This document shows, piece after piece, positions 52,699-62,688 of a stretch of 64,000 nt of DNA; position 1 is the stretch's first letter; every line of letters begins with the position of its first letter. The position numbers and the translations under genes are program-made. The stretch covers positions 3,534,001 to 3,598,000 of the forward strand of contig NZ_CP033219.1 of the NCBI RefSeq assembly GCF_004006175.1, given 5' to 3'. Source of the stretch: Parasedimentitalea marina (GTDB lineage Bacteria > Pseudomonadota > Alphaproteobacteria > Rhodobacterales > Rhodobacteraceae). A model generated the notes under the pieces. The model worked only from the letters and a program-made list of their open reading frames with translations, did no database searches and was not told the origin of the DNA.

Positions 52699-54636
52699 AT
52701 GAAGAAGACCCTGCAGTCCATCGCCTTTCGACTAACCATGCCGATACCCATTTTCATTGTGCTGTGCCTGGGAATCGCCTGGGTTGTCATTCCACGAGTT
52801 CTTGAAAGCAATACGGTGTCTGTCGCCACTGTATCGGCCACCAACGTGGCCAATCAGATCAAAGTGATCCGCGGCTACTATACAAGGAATATCATCAAAG
52901 ACGTCAAAGGATCGGCCGACCTTTCACCCGGAATCAATCACGCAGATGACCCCGGCGTTATCCCTCTGCCTGCGACTTTTGTGCATGATGTGAGCGCCTT
53001 ATTGGCGGCTCAGGGCACCAGCCTGTCGCTCTATAGTCCTTTTCCCTTCCCCGGTCGTGCGGACCGCGAAATGGATGGTTTCATGCAAGAAGCCTGGGCA
53101 TATCTGAATGAAAATCCCGAGGGCACCTATAAACGTCAAGAGGTGGAAAATGGCGAGACATTTCTGCGCGTAGCGGTCGCTGACCAGATGGTCTCCGAAG
53201 GCTGTGTCTCGTGCCACAATACGCGTGCCGATACGCCAAAATCTGATTGGCAGCTTGGCGATGTGCGTGGCGTGCTTGAGGTGCGCGAGAACATTCAAGC
53301 ACCTCTTACCACCATACATGAGCTGACCCGTAACATCTTGATTGGCGTTGCGATTGCAGGGCTTAGCCTGATGCTTATCGTGCTCTTCACCACCCGCACC
53401 ATTACCCGCCCAATCGGCGAGATATGCAAAAGCATGGGTTCGGTGGCAGATGGCGATCTGGACAATGAGGTCCCAACCGCAAACCGCGGCGACGAGCTTG
53501 GCCAAATCGGCACGGCACTGGTTGAATTGCAGGGCGTCCTGAAACAGGCCCGCAATGCCGAAGATGACCGTGCAGAACACCAACAGCAGCAATCGAAGGT
53601 GGTTGAAAAACTAACCGGCGGGCTGGTCCACCTGGCCAGCGGTGACTTCTCCAACCCCCTGACTGAACCCTTCCCCAAAGAATACGAGCAACTTCGCAGT
53701 GATTTCAATCGCACTCTGGAAACGCTAAGCGATACCATTCTTGAAGTGATCAGTTCAGCTGGCAGCATTAAAGCTGGCGCCAATGAAATCAGCCAGTCCT
53801 CGGATGATTTGTCACGTCGCACAGAAGGCCAGGCCGCAACCCTAGAGCAAACCGCGGCGGCATTGGATGAAATGACCGCCAGTGTCAAATCAGCCTCTGA
53901 AGGCGCGCAGCGTATTGAAACCATCATGGGAGAAGCCAAGACCGAGGCCGTCGAAAGCGATCAAGTGGTGCAGCACGCAGTGTCTGCCATGACCGAGATC
54001 GAGAGCTCTGCCCGTCACATCAGTCAGATCATTGGCGTTATCGACGATATCTCGTTCCAAACCAACCTTCTGGCGCTGAACGCCGGGGTCGAAGCAGCCC
54101 GTGCAGGCGAAGCGGGCCGTGGATTTGCCGTGGTCGCATCCGAAGTCCGGGCGTTGGCACAACGGTCGTCTGATGCGGCGATGGAGATCAAAACGCTGAT
54201 CAGCGAGAGCTCCAAGCAGGTCGACCAGGGTGTGGAGCTGGTTGGCAAAGCTGGCGGCGCCCTAAACAATATTGTCACGCGGGTTGATCATATTGCGCAG
54301 CTGGTGTCTGAAATGGCTGTGGGGTCCACTGAACAATCCACCGGGTTAGGAGAAATCAACATCGGCATGACCCAGCTGGACGAGGTGACGCAACAAAATG
54401 CCGCCATGGTGGAACAGGCTACAGCTGCCAGCCATTTGTTGAGTTCGGATGCCAGTAAATTGTCCGAAATGGTGTCGCAATTCAACATCACTGGCCACGG
54501 TAGAGGTGGAAATGCCAGCAATACCATCGCCCCAAGGGCACATGGAATGGACAGAGAAGACGCGCCAGCAGGCCCACGCCGTGCAGTCGCGGCGAACGCA
54601 GGTTCAAACTCAAAAGCTGTCTGGGAAAACTTCTAG
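52699..54636 (+). CDS. Methyl-accepting chemotaxis protein with heme c (DUF3365/Tll0287-like) sensor
   Basis: A 645-residue chemoreceptor with membrane segments near 13-32 and 212-231. The periplasmic domain between them resembles the DUF3365/Tll0287 sensor and contains CVSCH (Cys169, Cys172, His173), a c-type heme attachment motif, and LGDVRGVLEVRENI near its end. It is followed by a HAMP region (TRPIGEICKSMGSVADGDL) and the conserved signalling hairpin. The C-terminus is VWENF, a tether-like pentapeptide. A heme here suggests sensing of redox state, oxygen or nitric oxide. Confidence 0.9.
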   Translation: MKKTLQSIAFRLTMPIPIFIVLCLGIAWVVIPRVLESNTVSVATVSATNVANQIKVIRGYYTRNIIKDVKGSADLSPGINHADDPGVIPLPATFVHDVSALLAAQGTSLSLYSPFPFPGRADREMDGFMQEAWAYLNENPEGTYKRQEVENGETFLRVAVADQMVSEGCVSCHNTRADTPKSDWQLGDVRGVLEVRENIQAPLTTIHELTRNILIGVAIAGLSLMLIVLFTTRTITRPIGEICKSMGSVADGDLDNEVPTANRGDELGQIGTALVELQGVLKQARNAEDDRAEHQQQQSKVVEKLTGGLVHLASGDFSNPLTEPFPKEYEQLRSDFNRTLETLSDTILEVISSAGSIKAGANEISQSSDDLSRRTEGQAATLEQTAAALDEMTASVKSASEGAQRIETIMGEAKTEAVESDQVVQHAVSAMTEIESSARHISQIIGVIDDISFQTNLLALNAGVEAARAGEAGRGFAVVASEVRALAQRSSDAAMEIKTLISESSKQVDQGVELVGKAGGALNNIVTRVDHIAQLVSEMAVGSTEQSTGLGEINIGMTQLDEVTQQNAAMVEQATAASHLLSSDASKLSEMVSQFNITGHGRGGNASNTIAPRAHGMDREDAPAGPRRAVAANAGSNSKAVWENF

Positions 54637-54646
54637 TACGACGACG

Positions 54647-54678
54647 CCCCATCCCGCGGTTTCTACCGCGGGATGGGG
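54647..54678. terminator. Hairpin between third chemoreceptor gene and lysS
   Basis: A perfect 14-bp stem (CCCCATCCCGCGGT / ACCGCGGGATGGGG) with a TTCT loop lies between converging genes. Confidence 0.75.
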
Positions 54679-54725
54679 ATTAAATGCAGCTTTCAATCAG
54701 CCGTGTTGGCATCCGATACGCGGGA

Positions 54726-56369
54726 TCAGACCAACTCGCCTGCCAATGCCTTATTGATCAGCGCAATGGTGTCGTCGACGCCATACAGCGCGATAAAGCC
54801 ACCAAACCGGGGGCCTTGCGTCGCACCTAGCAGCACCTCATAGATCGCCGAGAACCAAGCCCGCAGTGGATCAAATCCGTGGATCTTGCCAATGGCAAAA
54901 ACCACCGACTGCAGGAAATCATCACTGTCAAAATCGACCACTGGAAGCGCGTCATCCTTGCCATCCAGCGCGTTTTTCTTGGCAATCGCGGCCAGCGCCG
55001 TCTCGGGTGACTTCAGCGCCTCTGCCAGGTCGGTCAAGGCGGCGCGTTCTTGATCGGTGGGCAAGCGGTATACTTTGGCTGGCTTCACGAAATCATTGAA
55101 ATAGGCCACCGCAAAGCCCGCCGCCTGATCCAGGGTCGGGTTGCTTTCAGGCGTTGCATCGGGCGCATATTTATTGATGAAACCCCACAGTGTTTCTTTA
55201 TCCTCAGCATTGGAAACGCTGGCGATATTCAGCAGCATGGCAAAGGGCACCACCATATCCGAGCTGGGCACATTGTGACCGTGGATGTGGAACACCGGGT
55301 TGTTCAGACGCGCCTTCAGATCCTGTTTTTCATAAGCCCGCAGCTGTTGATGATACTCATCCACCGCCTTGGGGATCACATCGAAATGCATCCGCTTGGC
55401 GGTTTTGGGTTTCAGATACATGAAATACGACAGGCTGTCGGCGCTGGCATAGGTCAGCCATTCGTCAATCGAAATTCCGTTGCCCGAGGTTTTTGAAATC
55501 TTCTGACCATTGGCATCCAAAAACAGCTCGTATGAAAAATGATCCGGCGGACGGTGCCCCAGAATGCGGCAGATATTGTCATAGATCGGCGTATTGGTGC
55601 TGTGGTCTTTGCCGTACATCTCAAAATCGACGCCCAGCGCCGCCCAGCGGGCCCCAAAGTCCGGCTTCCACTGCAGTTTGACGTTGCCGCCAGTGACCGG
55701 CAGCGTCCATTCCTTGCCGTCTTCATCATCAAAGGTGATGCTGTGGGTTTCGGCGCAGACCTTTTTCATCGGCACATATAGCACCCGGCCTGTTTCCGGG
55801 TGGATCGGCAGGAAAATCGAATAGGTGGCCGCGCGCTCTTCGCGCAGGGATTTCAGCATCACCGCCATCACTTCGTCGTATTTCTCGACAGCTCGTTTCA
55901 GCACCTCGTCAAACTGGCCCGAACCATAGAAGTCAGCCGCCGAGATGAACTCGTACTCAAACCCAAAGGTATCCAGAAACCGTCGCAGCATGGCGTTGTT
56001 GTGATGGCCAAAGCTTTCGTGGGTGCCAAATGGATCCGGCACCGAGGTCAGCGGCTTTTGCATATGAGCATGCAGGCTTTCGGCGTTCGGAACATTGCCG
56101 GGCACCTTGCGCATGCCGTCCAGATCGTCGGAAAAACACACAAGTTTGGTCGGAATGTCACTGATCACCTCAAAGGCACGTTTGATCATAGTGGTGCGGG
56201 CCACTTCGCCGAAGGTGCCGATATGCGGCAGGCCGGACGGGCCATAGCCGGTCTCGAACAAGACAAATCCCTTTTCCGGCGCGCCCTTGGCATAACGTTT
56301 GAGCACCTTACGGGCTTCTTCAAACGGCCAGGCTTTGCTCTGCAGAGCTGTTTCGCGCAGATCAGACAT
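54726..56369 (-). CDS. lysS: Lysyl-tRNA synthetase, class I
   Basis: Charges tRNA-Lys. This is the class I enzyme (LysRS1), found in archaea and some bacteria including many alphaproteobacteria, with HIGH-like [12 protein letters not shown] (HIGT 49-52) and KMSKS-like [11 protein letters not shown]; the 547-residue length fits. No class II LysRS is in the window. GGAG lies before the ATG at 56369, chosen over the ATG at 56381 and upstream TTG/GTG codons. Confidence 0.95.
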   Translation of the reverse strand: MSDLRETALQSKAWPFEEARKVLKRYAKGAPEKGFVLFETGYGPSGLPHIGTFGEVARTTMIKRAFEVISDIPTKLVCFSDDLDGMRKVPGNVPNAESLHAHMQKPLTSVPDPFGTHESFGHHNNAMLRRFLDTFGFEYEFISAADFYGSGQFDEVLKRAVEKYDEVMAVMLKSLREERAATYSIFLPIHPETGRVLYVPMKKVCAETHSITFDDEDGKEWTLPVTGGNVKLQWKPDFGARWAALGVDFEMYGKDHSTNTPIYDNICRILGHRPPDHFSYELFLDANGQKISKTSGNGISIDEWLTYASADSLSYFMYLKPKTAKRMHFDVIPKAVDEYHQQLRAYEKQDLKARLNNPVFHIHGHNVPSSDMVVPFAMLLNIASVSNAEDKETLWGFINKYAPDATPESNPTLDQAAGFAVAYFNDFVKPAKVYRLPTDQERAALTDLAEALKSPETALAAIAKKNALDGKDDALPVVDFDSDDFLQSVVFAIGKIHGFDPLRAWFSAIYEVLLGATQGPRFGGFIALYGVDDTIALINKALAGELV

Positions 56370-56613
56370 GTTTTTCTCCATCGGCGGGCCCGGGTCGGGG
56401 CCGCATCGCGTGCCCGGCTGCCCCATGCAGCCGACTGACACGGTCTATTGTGCTAGTGCAGCATGAGTCAATATTGGCAGCGCGTCCTTTGGCCCTCCTC
56501 GGGAAGAAATCAGGTTCACTTGAATGATCAGCAAAATATACTTGTCAAATTCCCTGGACCAAACATAATATTCAACCACAGACGGCACATAGACACTCCA
56601 GAAAGACTTCAGA

Positions 56614-57918
56614 TTGTTTCGCACACTCACGGCTGAAACCTGGCCTTTACCGCTGATCACCAAATCCCGGTCCTCCTGTCGTGAAATTGCGGCGGTTTTT
56701 CAAGGGAGCCCAGCCGAAGCCATTGGACTAATGCCCGGGTGGCTTATTCTGCAAATTGACGGCCTTGCACCCTCGGATGATGCACTGGCCCGATCCAAGC
56801 GCGACGGCATCAATATGGTGGCGTTCCAAAACCCCGAAACCGAAGAAATCTGGTCCATTCCGGCCGGCACCTGGCCGCATGGGATCAAGGTCATCCCCTG
56901 TGTGAACGATGGGCTCATCACAGATGTAAAATCCTCAAATGCCGATTTTCAGGCACTCCATGCAATCTGGAACCATGGCGACTGGGTCGAATTTGCCAAG
57001 CTGAAAGACGCGTTCGAAACTGCGGTGCTTCCGCTGTGGGCAAACTTGATCGGCCGTTTCATGGACTCGGCCCACCGACAGGCCCGGATTTTCGCGTCTG
57101 AGGATATCAACAACCTGGTCTTGCTGGCATTAAGCTACAAAGCCCTGGGTCAGGATGATCTGGCCAGACAAGCGATTGATACTGCGGAATACAACCGCGA
57201 GAAACAGGGCATGCACCGGATGCCAAGCCAGTATTTTGGCTTGATCTGGTTCATCGACGTCCTGATGAAGCTGGGCATTGGCGCGAGTGAGGAAGCCCTG
57301 GAAATGGCTGAAACAGCCGTTGCGGGCTATCCGGAGCTGAACGGGTTGCGGCGTCTTTATGCATCGGTTTCCAACAGGGAAGGCCTGATCTTCTGGTCGC
57401 CCCTTCTGGGCAAGCCATTTCCATATGCGTACCGCCTGCCACAGCATGATCCTTTTGCCACTTGGCCGGATGGTCCGCCGGTCTCTCTGCCTGACACGCT
57501 GGAAACGCTGCAGAAAGGACAATTTCTGTTGGTGTATTGCCTTGGCGAGTACCGGACCAATGGCCCCTTCCAGCAGGAACTGGAAAACCTGATCGCTTTG
57601 TACCAGCTGGATCCTGACAAAATTGCGGATGTGCATGTTATCACAGCCTACAATAAAGACCCGGAAAACAGTTTCTGGTGGGATAAAAATCAGGTCGAGG
57701 CCCAGTTGAAATCAACAGGCGTTCCCTACCGTGTGCTAAGCGACCCTCAGGATTCCGCCACTGCACAGCTGAAGGTCGAAGCCTACCCAACCCTGTATAT
57801 TCTAAACCACGAGGGCATCGTTCTAAGTGTTGAGGGCCTGGCCGAGGAAGACGGGTATTGGCAAGCCATTGGCCGCAATCAGGATCCGGCATTTTTTCAA
57901 GATGATCCAACAGACTGA
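56614..57918 (+). CDS. PDZ-TPR-thioredoxin-like multidomain protein, unknown
   Basis: No named family was recognised for the whole 434-residue protein. Residues about 22-60 (VFQGSPAEAIGLMPGWLILQ then IDGLAPS) look like the carboxylate-binding half of a PDZ domain; about 110-240 has helical TPR-like pairs (LVLLALSYKALGQDDLARQA); about 290-425 resembles a thioredoxin fold (LQKGQFLLVYCLGEYRTNGP, then AYPTLYILNHEGIV with the cis-Pro). A CxxC pair is missing, so redox activity is doubtful. No signal peptide. The TTG at 56614 is the only start codon after an in-frame stop at 56590. Confidence 0.65.
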   Translation: MFRTLTAETWPLPLITKSRSSCREIAAVFQGSPAEAIGLMPGWLILQIDGLAPSDDALARSKRDGINMVAFQNPETEEIWSIPAGTWPHGIKVIPCVNDGLITDVKSSNADFQALHAIWNHGDWVEFAKLKDAFETAVLPLWANLIGRFMDSAHRQARIFASEDINNLVLLALSYKALGQDDLARQAIDTAEYNREKQGMHRMPSQYFGLIWFIDVLMKLGIGASEEALEMAETAVAGYPELNGLRRLYASVSNREGLIFWSPLLGKPFPYAYRLPQHDPFATWPDGPPVSLPDTLETLQKGQFLLVYCLGEYRTNGPFQQELENLIALYQLDPDKIADVHVITAYNKDPENSFWWDKNQVEAQLKSTGVPYRVLSDPQDSATAQLKVEAYPTLYILNHEGIVLSVEGLAEEDGYWQAIGRNQDPAFFQDDPTD

Positions 57919-58051
57919 TCTATCAAAGCAAACAGGCCCACCCTAGCTTTGCGGTATGGCTGATTGCCGCCCATGGACCGCATGCAGCAGTTGTACCCAC
58001 CCGGATGCCTGCCTATTCTGCACCTGACACGCAGCCCAAAAGGATACCCCA

Positions 58052-58474
58052 ATGACCGAGACCACGCCTCATCCGCTAACCCCGCAGGATTGCCTTATTG
58101 CGATCATGGTGGCGGTGTCGGCTTCGGACGAGAACATCCGCACCTCGGAATTGATTGAGATCCAATCTTCCGTGAACATGCTGCCGGTGTTTGCCGACTA
58201 TGATATCGACCGGATCAAACGGATGTCACAAACCGTGCTCGATCTGTTTGAGCAGGAAGACGGGCTGGATGCCCTGTTCGGCCTGATCCGCGACAACCTG
58301 CCCGAGCGCCTGTTTGAAACAGCCTATGCGCTGGCCTGTGATGTGGCGGCCTCGGATGGGCGGTTGAATGAAACCGAATTAGAGTTCCTGGCCGAAATTC
58401 GTTACGAGCTGAACATCGACCGGCTGCACGCCGCCGCCATCGAACGCGGCGCCCGCGCCCGTCACCTGACTTAA
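58052..58474 (+). CDS. TerB-like tellurite resistance family protein
   Basis: A 140-residue all-helical protein with the TerB pattern: LIAIMVAVSASDENIRTSEL in the first half and AYALACDVAASDGRLNETEL in the second, each with an acidic loop that may bind a divalent metal. Such solitary TerB-like proteins are common in this group and not necessarily linked to tellurite. A good AAAAGGA precedes the ATG. No other ter genes are nearby. Confidence 0.85.
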   Translation: MTETTPHPLTPQDCLIAIMVAVSASDENIRTSELIEIQSSVNMLPVFADYDIDRIKRMSQTVLDLFEQEDGLDALFGLIRDNLPERLFETAYALACDVAASDGRLNETELEFLAEIRYELNIDRLHAAAIERGARARHLT

Positions 58475-58516
58475 ATCAAGCGGGATCTGAGGTCTGGGAA
58501 CTTGCCGGACGTCATA

Positions 58517-58546
58517 TTCAGGGAAACAGCTTTTCGCTTCCCTGAA
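58517..58546. terminator. Hairpin between TerB-like and lipoprotein-like genes
   Basis: A perfect 9-bp stem (TTCAGGGAA / TTCCCTGAA) with a 12-base loop between converging genes. Confidence 0.65.
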
Positions 58547-58559
58547 TAAGGCTTTGGGT

Positions 58560-59303
58560 TCAGGGCTGGAGTATCTGGTCGCGTGTGAAATTTCGTGTTT
58601 GCCGTGATCCATCAGCAAAAGTCATTGTTACGCTGACAGTCTCGATCGAGTTCTGATCGAAAGTCCAATACGGCGGATCGGCTTTCGCTGCCCCGGTCGA
58701 ACAAGACGAGAAGCTCTGTGTCGTGGTCGCACCTCCGTTGACCGAGAACTGCATCTTTTTGATACCGCAGACATAAGGTGTCACGGAGGACAGGTTCAGT
58801 GAGTCATACGGCCAGCTTTTGGACACTGTGGCCCAAGGCGTTCCGGCTCGTTTCAACGTGGCCTGATCTTGCGCAATCCGCGAAGAAGACACCGCAGGGG
58901 CCGCCGCAGCCGCCGATGGGGTGCGCGCCCGTGCGGCAGACGCAGCTGGTGCAGCCCCAGTTAATTGTGCATTGTTCGCTTCCCAGACTGACCGCGACGG
59001 CATGGTCAAATGCCCCATCTGAGCAGGGTTGTCACGCTTGGCTTCTTCGAACATCGCCCGAGCCAAAGCGTAATCATCAGTGATGTCCACGCCCGGATAT
59101 TGTTGCCGGTATTGCTCTTGAACGCGCCGTTCAGCGGCAGAATCAACCGCCGAATAAAACGGATCCGCAGCACCCGTGGCAAGCACTGCGGCGGTACAGG
59201 CCGTTTGAGACAATACCACTGCTAGCAGTCCAACCCTGCTCAATCGCAATTTAGGGTCATTACTTTGAAGTCGAGCGGCACGGCCCAGTGAATTCTTAAA
59301 CAT
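58560..59303 (-). CDS. Probable exported protein or lipoprotein of unknown function
   Basis: A 247-residue protein, not assigned to a family. A basic N-terminus precedes a hydrophobic stretch (VGLLAVVLSQTACTAAVL) with a Cys near residue 36, so a lipoprotein-like signal is possible although QTAC is not a canonical lipobox. A charged helical part (residues 55-90), an Ala/Ser-rich linker (about 115-145) and a C-terminal beta-rich domain with TVSKSWPYDSLNLSS and VSVTMTFADGSRQTRNF follow. It stands alone, convergent with the TerB-like gene. Confidence 0.65.
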   Translation of the reverse strand: MFKNSLGRAARLQSNDPKLRLSRVGLLAVVLSQTACTAAVLATGAADPFYSAVDSAAERRVQEQYRQQYPGVDITDDYALARAMFEEAKRDNPAQMGHLTMPSRSVWEANNAQLTGAAPAASAARARTPSAAAAAPAVSSSRIAQDQATLKRAGTPWATVSKSWPYDSLNLSSVTPYVCGIKKMQFSVNGGATTTQSFSSCSTGAAKADPPYWTFDQNSIETVSVTMTFADGSRQTRNFTRDQILQP

Positions 59304-59509
59304 ATATTTTGTGTCCCAAATTTAATTTCTCAGACTAAACGGCACACTTACATTCCAAAGCAACAAAATTCGTCAAATGTAAGACATTTACATCTTATAG
59401 GGGAAATCAACCCACTGCCCTGCGCAGACTTTCCCGCGAATGCCGATCTGGCCGACCGGTGGTAGGCGCATAACGGTTGGTTGAAACCATCACTGGTTTA
59501 GAAACAGCC

Positions 59510-61003
59510 TTAACTCCCGTAAACCATACCCCAACGCTCGATCAACTTTTGCTGCATTTTCTTGGCCTTGCGGTTCCAGCCCCGGGCCCCCTCGGGCCGT
59601 TCCCGGTCGGCGCGTTTGATCCGGGATCGCGCCCCCTGATCAGCCGCAAAGATGGCAAAGGCCAGCTCGGTCCCATCCGCAGCGGTCATGAAGCCGCCCA
59701 ACCCCGAGACAAAATTCAACGTGCCGGTTTTGGCATTGACCTTGATCGGGTGGTTCTTGTTCACTTTGCCATTGGCATCGCGCATCAGGAACGGCTTCAA
59801 CAACGGCTTCAACTGACCACCCCTGCGGGCGGCAACCAGTGCGCCAACCAGGTCGTTGGGCGTCATCCGCGACGCCTCGCCCAGCCCCGAGTGATCCACC
59901 AACCGGGTGCCCCGCATATTGTACTTGGCTGCTGCCCACCGGTTCATCGCATCCGCCGAGGCCTTCAGCGAACCGGGACGGCGCCCCCCTGCTGATGTGG
60001 CAGACATGCCGATCATCTCGGCCATCAGGTTATTTGAGTATTTCAGCATCCCACGCAGCATCACCGACAGTGTCGCACTGCTGTGCTGCGCCAGCACTTT
60101 GCCCTGGGGCAGCGATTTCACCACCTTTGGCTTGCTCAACACGATGCCATGCGCCCGCGCCATGGTGCGAAAAACATCGCCCGCATACTCTGTCGGACGT
60201 CGCACCGGCAACCAGCGGGACCCGCCCTTGCCCAATGCCGCATTGGCCACGGTCCAGTGATCCGCGCCCCCCCTGTCGGTATAGGTATAAACCGGAGTGG
60301 TCCGCTTCATCACCTTCATCCGGGCTATGGCCACTTCGGGGCGGTATTTTTCAGTGCGGGCATCCATGGTCACGGCCCAGGCCTGCCCTGCCCGTTTCCA
60401 CTCAAAATGCACCCGGTTATAGTTCAGCGACAACCCCGAAATCGCCGGGCTATACCCGACGTGGTCAGGCTGGCCAGCGTCAATGGTCCGCACATAAGGC
60501 AAGCTGCCGTCCCACAGCTTGAAACTGCCCTTAACCTCGCGCACGCCCGCTGTTTTCAGCGCCTTGGCCAGTTGCGCCAGATGATCTGTGTTCAAAGTTG
60601 GGTCGCCGCCCCCAACCAGAATCAAATCCCCTTTTACCACGCCGCCAATAACACTGCCCGTGGCCATGATGCGGGTTTGAAACCGGTGTTCAGCCCCCAG
60701 CGTATCCAACGCATAAAGCGAGGTCAGCGCCTTGGCGACGCTGGCAGGTGGCAGCCCAGCGGCGCCGTTCTCAGCCTCAAGTCGCAGACCTGTTTTCACA
60801 TCAGCCACGGCGCAGCCCACCGCTCCGGTTAACTGCGCACGTTGCAGCACAGTCTTAAGCCCGTCGGCCGTGGTGACCGAAAGACCTAGGGCCCTGGCTT
60901 GCGGCCGCAAAGAAACGGCCGGGGCGTTAGCCCAAGCCCCACCCGCCCCAATCAGGGCAGAACCAGAAAGCAGAAAAAATCGGCGTGTTACCATATCACT
61001 CAT
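59510..61003 (-). CDS. dacB: D-alanyl-D-alanine carboxypeptidase/endopeptidase (PBP4/DacB-type)
   Basis: Class C low-molecular-mass penicillin-binding protein that trims peptidoglycan in the periplasm. The 497-residue protein has a twin-arginine-like signal (VTRRFFLLSGSALIGAGG), SxxK in PPASVAKALTSL (Ser88-Lys91), SxN in LKYSNNLMAEM and KTG in VNAKTGTLNFVSG, all typical of PBP4. The start may be 61003 or the ATG at 60994. It is divergent from the EamA transporter gene. Confidence 0.92.
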   Translation of the reverse strand: MSDMVTRRFFLLSGSALIGAGGAWANAPAVSLRPQARALGLSVTTADGLKTVLQRAQLTGAVGCAVADVKTGLRLEAENGAAGLPPASVAKALTSLYALDTLGAEHRFQTRIMATGSVIGGVVKGDLILVGGGDPTLNTDHLAQLAKALKTAGVREVKGSFKLWDGSLPYVRTIDAGQPDHVGYSPAISGLSLNYNRVHFEWKRAGQAWAVTMDARTEKYRPEVAIARMKVMKRTTPVYTYTDRGGADHWTVANAALGKGGSRWLPVRRPTEYAGDVFRTMARAHGIVLSKPKVVKSLPQGKVLAQHSSATLSVMLRGMLKYSNNLMAEMIGMSATSAGGRRPGSLKASADAMNRWAAAKYNMRGTRLVDHSGLGEASRMTPNDLVGALVAARRGGQLKPLLKPFLMRDANGKVNKNHPIKVNAKTGTLNFVSGLGGFMTAADGTELAFAIFAADQGARSRIKRADRERPEGARGWNRKAKKMQQKLIERWGMVYGS

Positions 61004-61087
61004 AGTCTAATAAAATCATTTCGAAACGGCAAACAATCAGCCGAATAGGGGTTTTTAGTAAGTGCACTGCCTGTTAAAGGTCGACCT

Positions 61088-61915
61088 ATGTTGCAGGCAG
61101 TCATTCTTATGTTCATAGCTATGTCAATGATCCCAGCTGGTGATCTATGCGGCAAATTACTGACCAGCAGTGGTATTGCAACACCAGGTTTCATTGCATC
61201 GTCGCGTTTTGTGGTCGGCAGCGCGCTGTTGCTGCCCTTTGTCCCGCGCGGCGCCTATGCACTATTGAAAGACTGGCGCATGTGGCTGCGGGCCCTGTTA
61301 CTGGTCGGTGGTATTTTCTCGGTTCAAACCGCCCTCAAGACCGAGCCCCTGGCAGATGTGTTCGCCGCCTTCTTTGTTGGCCCGATCATCAGTTATGTCC
61401 TGTCAGCAATATTCCTGCGTGAGCCGACCACAAAGCTGCGATCTGTGTTGATGTTGGTTGGCTTTGCCGGTGTTATTCTCGTCGTCCGGCCAGGCTTTGG
61501 AGGCTCGGTCAACCTGTTGTGGGCCATACTGGCCGGCGGTTTTTACGGTGCATTTCTGACCACGGGCCGGTGGCTCGCCCATCTTGGCTCGCCGCTAGAG
61601 CTGAGCCTGATCCAATTGCTACTGGCGGCCCTGTTCATGCTGCCCATTGGCCTGGCGAACCTGCCAGACTTCACTCTCAGCACCTCGGCTCTGACGGTCG
61701 GCAGTGCCGCGTTTTCGATGTTGGGCAATCTGATCCTGCTTTACGCCTACAGTAGGGTCGCCGCCACCAAACTTGCGCCCATGGTCTATTTCCAACTGAT
61801 CGCCGCGGTCACACTGGGCTGGGCCGCCTTTGGCCAACTGCCAGACATGCTGACCTGGCTGGGTCTGGCAGTGGTCGTCAGCGCCGGTCTTGGCTCGGCG
61901 ATGCTACGACGCTGA
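61088..61915 (+). CDS. EamA/DMT-family transporter
   Basis: A 275-residue membrane protein with ten predicted helices in two homologous EamA halves, e.g. [20 protein letters not shown] at the N-terminus and the second half from [20 protein letters not shown] proteins export or import metabolites or amino acids; the substrate is not readable. Its last 12 bp overlap the end of the convergent nadD gene. Confidence 0.88.
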   Translation: MLQAVILMFIAMSMIPAGDLCGKLLTSSGIATPGFIASSRFVVGSALLLPFVPRGAYALLKDWRMWLRALLLVGGIFSVQTALKTEPLADVFAAFFVGPIISYVLSAIFLREPTTKLRSVLMLVGFAGVILVVRPGFGGSVNLLWAILAGGFYGAFLTTGRWLAHLGSPLELSLIQLLLAALFMLPIGLANLPDFTLSTSALTVGSAAFSMLGNLILLYAYSRVAATKLAPMVYFQLIAAVTLGWAAFGQLPDMLTWLGLAVVVSAGLGSAMLRR

Positions 61916-62509
61916 CCACGCGCCCCGCGCCCGGATCGCAGACGAACTGGCCGCAACCATTGGCACATTGATGAAACACCAGGCTGGTGTACGCGCCTGT
62001 GCCAAAAGCTGGCTCTCGGCCTCTTTCAGACGATAAGGCGCATAGATCCGCGCCGCCGGCGACAGTCGCGCCGAGATCCTATCGCCCGGTCGCGCCAATA
62101 CACCCACCGGCACGGTGTCCAGGATCTGCCGCCAGTCCTTCCAGCGATGAAACTGCGCCAGATTATCCGCGCCCATCAGCCAGACAAAACGCACGCCCGG
62201 GTATCGGCGCCGCAGATGCCGCAGAGTCTGCGCCGTATAGCGCGTGCCCAGTTGCGCTTCGGCATCGCTGATATGAATACGCGGGTGCTGCATAACCCTG
62301 CGCGCCGCCTGCATCCGCTGTTCCAAAGGGGCCGGCTGATGCGCCTTTAGCGGATTGCCCGGCGACACCAGCCACCAGCCCCGATCCAACCCAAACTGCG
62401 TCAACGCCGCGCGACTGATCTGCACATGCCCCTGGTGGGCCGGATCAAAAGATCCACCCAGCAGCCCGACAGTCATACCGGCGCGCAAAAAGGGAAAGCC
62501 ATGTCTCAT
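61904..62509 (-). CDS. nadD: Nicotinate-nucleotide adenylyltransferase
   Basis: Adenylates nicotinate mononucleotide in NAD biosynthesis. The 201-residue protein has the nucleotidyltransferase motif [18 protein letters not shown] (with the usual HxGH as HQGH) and a C-terminal [11 protein letters not shown] (ISSTxIR-like). The ATG at 62509 begins the usual [11 protein letters not shown] segment; an ATG at 62476 would start at the conserved core and cannot be excluded. The end overlaps the EamA gene by 12 bp. Confidence 0.92.
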   Translation of the reverse strand: MRHGFPFLRAGMTVGLLGGSFDPAHQGHVQISRAALTQFGLDRGWWLVSPGNPLKAHQPAPLEQRMQAARRVMQHPRIHISDAEAQLGTRYTAQTLRHLRRRYPGVRFVWLMGADNLAQFHRWKDWRQILDTVPVGVLARPGDRISARLSPAARIYAPYRLKEAESQLLAQARTPAWCFINVPMVAASSSAIRARGAWSAS

Positions 62510-62560
62510 CCGGGGCTTGATGCACGGAATTGGTTGGGAAGCCAAGTGTAACCGAGGTCC

Positions 62561-62622
62561 GTGCCTGACCCTGGGTGGATCCAAAGCGCCCTCCCGTGGG
62601 GAGGGTCAGGCGCCGCCCGTGC
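62561..62622 (-). repeat. Dispersed palindromic repeat, family B copy 4
   Basis: On the minus strand this reads GGGCGGCGCCTGACCCTCCC, a short loop, GGGAGGGCGCTTTGGATCCA, then CCCAGGGTCAGGCAC. Perfect 10-bp outer arms GCCTGACCCT (62563-62572) and AGGGTCAGGC (62602-62611) enclose an inner CCCTCCC/GGGAGGG pair. It aligns with copies at 7169 and 39784 and lies in the nadD-KAP gap. Confidence 0.8.
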
Positions 62623-62688
62623 TCTGCCTTGCCCTCCGCCACACACCCGCTAACGTTGTGAGAATTGTTTTATGAATTGGAGATAGTG

